This document shows, piece by piece, positions 60,789 to 64,000 of a stretch of DNA of 64,000 nucleotides. This stretch comes from Mycetocola spongiae (GTDB lineage Bacteria; Actinomycetota; Actinomycetes; Actinomycetales; Microbacteriaceae). The position numbers and the translations under genes were made by a program. The stretch covers positions 806,001 through 870,000 of the forward strand of contig NZ_CP080203.1 in NCBI RefSeq assembly GCF_020424085.1, in the 5' to 3' direction. The notes beneath the pieces were generated by a model, which saw only the letters and a list, made by a program, of their open reading frames with translations, did no database searches and was not told the DNA's origin. Position 1 is the first letter of the stretch; each line of letters opens with the position of its first letter.

Positions 60789-61772
60789 ATGCCCGGCACC
60801 CTCCTCCTCGGCGGCAACGGAATGCTCGGGCGCGCAATCGCCCGGGCACTGCTCACCGAGGGCCACGCGGTGACAGCCCTCGCCCGCGGGGACAGCGGGG
60901 AGTTTCCGGAGGGTGTGGAGCCGCTGCGGATCAACCGCAGCGATCCCCGCGCCTATGACCGCGTGGCGCGCCACGACTGGGACGCCGTGATCGAGCTGGC
61001 GCTGGAGCCCGCGCTGGTGGCCGGTGCGCTCGCCGCGCTCGCGCCGCGCGCCCGGCACTGGACGTTTATCTCCAGCGTGTCCGTCTACGCCGAGAACTCC
61101 ACCCCGGGAGCCACCGAGCTCGCGCGCATCGTGGCCGCCGATCCGGCGGGAGACTATGCCGCCCGGAAGGCACACGGCGAGGCGCTGACCCGGGCGGCGC
61201 TCGGGGAGCGGGCGCTGATAGCCCGCCCCGGACTGATCGCGGGCGGGGAGGATCCCTCGGATCGTTTTGGCTACTGGGTGGGAAGATTTGCGCTGGCCGG
61301 GGCCGGTCCCGTGCTCATCCCCGATACCGCCGGGCGTTTTGCGCAGGCGATCGACGCGGAGGACCTCGCGGGCTGGGTGGCCCGCTCGGGGCGGCGCGGC
61401 ACCACGGGAATCATCAACGCCGTGGGCCATGCGCTTCCGCTGGCCGATTTTTTGATGCTCGCGCGGGCGGTCGCGGGCCATAGCGGCCCCGTGATCACCG
61501 TTTCCGATGAGCGGCTGCTCGCGGAGGGTATCGGCTATTGGGCCGGTCCGCGCTCGCTGCCGCTCTGGCTTCCGCGCGCGGATGCCGGATTTTCGCTGCG
61601 CAGCAATACCCGGTTTCGGCGCTCCGAGGGCACCCTGCGCCCCGTGAGCGATACCCTGCGGGGTGCCCTCGTGGGCGAGCTGCGGCGCGGGCTGGACCGG
61701 GCCCCGCGCCGGGCCGGGCTCACCCGCGCCGAGGAGCTGGCGCTGCTGCCCGGGGTGGAACCGCGGGCCTAG
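60789..61772 (+). CDS. NAD-dependent epimerase/dehydratase-family protein
   Basis: A 327-residue extended short-chain dehydrogenase-like protein. GGNGMLGRAIARALL at residues 8-22 is the NAD-binding motif, WTFISSVSVYAEN near residue 92 carries the active-site serine region, and YAARKAHGE near residue 120 gives tyrosine and lysine. The C-terminus is substrate-specific and not recognisable. AAAGGACCACG precedes ATG 60789. Its stop shares CTAG with the stop of the convergent siderophore-interacting protein gene. Function beyond nucleotide-dependent sugar or isoprenoid-like reduction is unknown. Confidence 0.82.
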   Translation: MPGTLLLGGNGMLGRAIARALLTEGHAVTALARGDSGEFPEGVEPLRINRSDPRAYDRVARHDWDAVIELALEPALVAGALAALAPRARHWTFISSVSVYAENSTPGATELARIVAADPAGDYAARKAHGEALTRAALGERALIARPGLIAGGEDPSDRFGYWVGRFALAGAGPVLIPDTAGRFAQAIDAEDLAGWVARSGRRGTTGIINAVGHALPLADFLMLARAVAGHSGPVITVSDERLLAEGIGYWAGPRSLPLWLPRADAGFSLRSNTRFRRSEGTLRPVSDTLRGALVGELRRGLDRAPRRAGLTRAEELALLPGVEPRA

Positions 61773-62581
61773 GCCACCGCGGGTTCCTCATCGCGGTTAA
61801 TGCCGTGTACATGGCCGGTATTGCCATCGCTCCAATAGCCGATCGCGTTATGGCTATCGCGGGACATTCCGCGCTCGCGCCGCAGGTGTTTGCGGATCGC
61901 GCGGCTCGCGGAGGCCTCGCAGGCGACCCAGGCGTAAATATCGCCCTCGGGGAACTCCGGGAGCGCGGCCACGGCCTCCGCCAGGGCGCTGGGTGAGGTG
62001 CCCAGGCCCGAGCCGTAGAGCCAGGTATATTCCACATCGCCCTGGGTGACCAGGGTTTGGCGATCCTCGGGGGTCTGCACCTCAATGATTGCATGCGCGC
62101 GCTCCCCCGGCGCCAGGCCCTCAACGATGCGGCCTAGCCCGGGCAGGCCGGTGGCATCGGCCACAAGCAGCTGCCAGTCGCGGACCTGCTCGCGGCGATA
62201 GTGCGCCCGCGCGGGACCCTCGGCAAATAGGCCGAGGATATGACCGGGCTCGGCGCGCGAGGCCCAGTCGGAGGCGAGGCCACCCTCGTGCACCACAAAA
62301 TCGATAAAGACCAGGCGGCCCTCGTTTTCCACGCGGCGCACCGTATAGTGCCGCCACGGCGGCTCGGTGCCGCCCAGCACGCCCTCGCCGTAGCCCTCCT
62401 GGTTAAAGTAGGCCACATCGGCGATGGTCTCGCCCGGAACGGGGAATGCCACGTCCACGCGCTCGTCGCCCCAACCATCGGTATTCCAGGTCCAGCCGCC
62501 GATCGGCTCCATGCCAATGCGGATCATATGTGGCGTGATGGTTTCCACGGAGACGACGCGGGCGGACTCACAAAAGGACAT
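61769..62581 (-). CDS. Siderophore-interacting protein (ferric-chelate reductase)
   Basis: A 270-residue flavin-dependent reductase of the SIP family. The FAD-binding RHYTVRRVE lies near residue 77, FIDFVVHEGGLASDWA near 92 and the NAD(P)-binding domain follows (LLVADATGLPGLGRIVEGL, then WVACEASASRAIRKHLRRER). It would reduce ferric siderophores in the cytoplasm and release ferrous iron. GGAG lies 6 nt before ATG 62581. A DtxR/IdeR-like box lies 30 bp upstream, so expression should rise when iron is low. Confidence 0.9.
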   Translation of the reverse strand: MSFCESARVVSVETITPHMIRIGMEPIGGWTWNTDGWGDERVDVAFPVPGETIADVAYFNQEGYGEGVLGGTEPPWRHYTVRRVENEGRLVFIDFVVHEGGLASDWASRAEPGHILGLFAEGPARAHYRREQVRDWQLLVADATGLPGLGRIVEGLAPGERAHAIIEVQTPEDRQTLVTQGDVEYTWLYGSGLGTSPSALAEAVAALPEFPEGDIYAWVACEASASRAIRKHLRRERGMSRDSHNAIGYWSDGNTGHVHGINRDEEPAVA

Positions 62582-62610
62582 GACTACTCCAGAACTCGGG
62601 GCGCAAAAGA

Positions 62611-62629
62611 ATAGGTAAGCCTATGCTCA
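62611..62629. promoter_or_regulatory. DtxR/IdeR-like iron box
   Basis: ATAGGTAAGCCTATGCTCA matches the 19-bp DtxR consensus TTAGGTTAGCCTAACCTAA at 14 positions. It lies just upstream of the siderophore-interacting protein gene and overlaps its likely -10 (TAGGCT on the minus strand). Confidence 0.7.
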
Positions 62630-62726
62630 CCACTCTTCGAGAATAGCGGGGTGATAATCCGCCCGTCGGTCAGATGCTGTTGCGCACCGGACAGCGCTGC
62701 CCGTATCGCCGCGGGGCGCGCGCGGC

Positions 62727-62732
62727 TAGGCT
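62727..62732 (+). promoter_or_regulatory. Leaderless -10 box of the small GNAT gene
   Basis: TAGGCT lies 6 nt before ATG 62739, the same box-spacer pattern as at 10307. Confidence 0.5.
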
Positions 62733-62738
62733 GGGGTC

Positions 62739-63026
62739 ATGACCGAGACTTTCGCCAATGAGACCGGGCGCGGGCGCTATACCCTGCACACCGGGGGCGT
62801 ATTGGCCGCCACCCTCGCCTATACGGTGCGCGAGAATACGGTGTTTTTTACGTATAGTTTCACCGATCCGGCCTATCGGGGCCGCGGCCTCGCGGCCCGG
62901 CTGGTGGAGTTTGCCACCGCGGATGTGGCCGCGGATCCCGCCCGCCGGATCGTGCCCACGTGCGGTTATGTGCGCGGCTGGTTTGCCGAACATCCCGAGC
63001 ACGCAGGGCTCCTGGCCGAGGCCTAG
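62739..63026 (+). CDS. Small GNAT-family N-acetyltransferase (YjdJ-like)
   Basis: A 95-residue minimal acetyltransferase of the YjdJ class. FTDPAYRGRGLAARLVEFA near residue 41 is the acetyl-CoA pyrophosphate loop (RGRGLA), and IVPTCGYVRGWFAEHPE near residue 71 carries the conserved PxCxYVxxxxxxHPE motif. The substrate of this family is unknown. Its stop shares CTAG with the convergent lipoprotein gene. Confidence 0.88.
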   Translation: MTETFANETGRGRYTLHTGGVLAATLAYTVRENTVFFTYSFTDPAYRGRGLAARLVEFATADVAADPARRIVPTCGYVRGWFAEHPEHAGLLAEA

Positions 63027-63574
63027 GGGCCCTCGGGGAGTGGGATGCCGCGCAGCTGCGCGAGCTCCCGCGAGGCCAGTTCGCCGGCATCACCGGGGAG
63101 GCATCCGGTCTGCGCCTCGATGCGCACGGGGCTTGCCTCTCCCTCGGCCGTGAGCCGGATCCGCGCGCCGTCCTCGGCCGTGGCGCTCACGCTGATATGC
63201 CCGGCGGCGAAGCTTGTGCGCACCACCCGCAGCCCGCGTTCCTTCAGCAGCGACACCACGCGATCGGCCGCCTCGGCGGTGCCACCACCGGGGGCCTGCG
63301 CCACGCGCAGGCCCGAAAAATAATAGCCCTCGGGGCAGCGCTGGGCCAGCGGGTTATCGCGGTCGTTCCAGCCGCCGCCGAGGCTGTCCTGGAGCGACTG
63401 AATCTGCCCCTGCAACTCGGAGCGCACCGCGGCGGGGTCCTCGTGGGCCTCGGAGGGGGCCGCGGCGGCCGTGTCCATCGCGCCGCTGCAGCCGGTGAGG
63501 AGCATAAGGCCCGCCCCGCCCAGGACTATAGCGGCGTGTGCGCGACCTCGCATTACCCGCCTATTCCGTGCCAT
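63023..63574 (-). CDS. Hypothetical lipoprotein
   Basis: A 183-residue predicted lipoprotein with signal peptide and lipobox LTGC (AGLMLLTGCSG). The mature part has a short coiled region (RSELQGQIQSLQDSLGGGW) and two cysteines (AQRCPEG, TGCLPGD) that could pair. I recognise no family motif. ATG 63574 is used, with ATG 63553 as an alternative. The 181 bp upstream, to 63755, contain nothing I can identify. Confidence 0.75.
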   Translation of the reverse strand: MARNRRVMRGRAHAAIVLGGAGLMLLTGCSGAMDTAAAAPSEAHEDPAAVRSELQGQIQSLQDSLGGGWNDRDNPLAQRCPEGYYFSGLRVAQAPGGGTAEAADRVVSLLKERGLRVVRTSFAAGHISVSATAEDGARIRLTAEGEASPVRIEAQTGCLPGDAGELASRELAQLRGIPLPEGP

Positions 63575-63755
63575 ATCTCCCCCGCAAAGCCGTGCCGAAC
63601 CACATCACACTAACAGCGAAATCCCGGGGGTGGGCCCCTGCGCGGGGCCGCAATACCTGCCCCGCGCGGGCCACGGGGGCCGCGCCGCGCGATTCCGCGG
63701 GCCACCCGCCCGGCCGGATGCGCCAGCGCGGGAGACCTTCGCGGACACTGCCGGA

Positions 63756-64000
63756 CTAGCCGAGCAGCTTGCGCGGGTTAAGGATGCCCTCGGGATCCAG
63801 CACCGCCTTGACCCCGGCGAGCGCCCGCACGCCCAGGGCACCGATCTCGGCCTCCAGATAGGGTGCGTGTTCAAGCCCCACCGCGTGATGATGCGAGATC
63901 GTGGCCCCGGCCGCAACGATGGCCTCCGAGGCCGCGGCCTTCACCCGGGCGTATTGCGCAAAGGGATCGGATTCGGCCGCCGCGATGAACGTGAAATACA
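63756..64000 (-). CDS. FAD-linked oxidase C-terminal domain, start beyond window
   Basis: The frame enters from the right edge and ends at 63756, showing about 81 C-terminal residues. ATISHHHAVGLEHAPYLEAE and AVLDPEGILNPRKLLG are typical of the VAO-type FAD-linked oxidase C-terminus, especially the alkyldihydroxyacetonephosphate-synthase/D-lactate-dehydrogenase group with its HHH segment. The flavin-binding part lies outside the window, so the substrate cannot be given. Confidence 0.85.
   Translation of the reverse strand, partial: YFTFIAAAESDPFAQYARVKAAASEAIVAAGATISHHHAVGLEHAPYLEAEIGALGVRALAGVKAVLDPEGILNPRKLLG

Noticed and set aside
1-64000. tRNA, rRNA, insertion sequence or prophage
   Set aside because: No tRNA cloverleaf with a GTTC-type T-loop, no rRNA signature, and no transposase, integrase or phage structural protein was seen on either strand; a covariance-model search would be decisive for small RNAs.

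Overview
The window is GC-rich, gene-dense chromosomal DNA of an actinobacterium, most likely a Microbacteriaceae-type organism. The main reasons are the pgsA / GarA-like FHA / FtsR-like MerR block, a RamB-type regulator divergent from a glyoxylate-shunt pair, a DtxR/IdeR-like iron box, GC-ending codons, and many genes that appear to start as leaderless mRNAs (a TANNNT -10 box 6-7 nt before ATG or GTG). I saw no rRNA, tRNA, phage, insertion sequence or CRISPR array. The genus cannot be fixed from what is visible.

Layout, left to right. 0-6 kb: a minus-strand operon of ROK regulator, ferric/polyamine-type binding lipoprotein, ATPase, fused double permease and an argininosuccinate-lyase-like enzyme cut by the window edge. 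6-9.3 kb: ftsR-like, FHA, pgsA and a fatty-acid desaturase. 9.3-10.7 kb: a cold-shock gene with a long structured leader, and an Hsp15-like gene. 10.8-18.2 kb: a polyol-type catabolic operon (RbsACB-like ABC transporter, fused DhaK-DhaL kinase, SDR dehydrogenase) with a divergent SorC-type regulator. 18.2-21.2 kb: a TetR with a divergent small membrane protein and a shared palindrome, a frameshifted membrane-protein gene and a CitE-like lyase. 21.4-28.3 kb: a BCCT betaine-type transporter, a butanediol-type dehydrogenase, a PdxK/ThiD-like kinase, a long GapB-type GAPDH and an uncharacterised protein. 28.3-35.6 kb: sbcDC, a DHA2 exporter and an amino-acid permease. 35.6-42.5 kb: a sugar ABC operon with GH4 glycosidase, BadF-type kinase and ROK regulator.

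42.6-49.4 kb is the oddest part. An alpha/beta hydrolase is followed by an O6-alkylguanine methyltransferase fused to about 360 residues of repetitive, disordered-looking N-terminus. Next come tag, a divergent MFS/TetR pair, and about 1.1 kb without a convincing gene. At least four unrelated simple or tandem repeat families sit inside about 5.5 kb here. 49.5-54.2 kb holds aceB, aceA and a divergent ramB-like regulator. 54.3-58.1 kb is a heterodimeric ABC exporter. 58.3-64 kb holds ppx/gppA, a DsbA-like lipoprotein, membrane and epimerase genes, an iron-regulated siderophore-interacting protein, a small GNAT protein, a lipoprotein and a partial FAD-linked oxidase.

Themes: uptake of organic nutrients through ABC transporters with dedicated regulators (ROK, SorC); gluconeogenic capacity (glyoxylate shunt plus GapB-type GAPDH); alkylation and break repair (ogt, tag, sbcDC); and very tight packing, with operonic ATGA overlaps and three convergent pairs that share one CTAG as both stop codons. 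No wholly new system can be proved by reading. The most unusual signals are the repeat-fused Ogt with the surrounding repeat zone, the lyase in a ferric-type ABC operon, and the widespread leaderless-promoter pattern.
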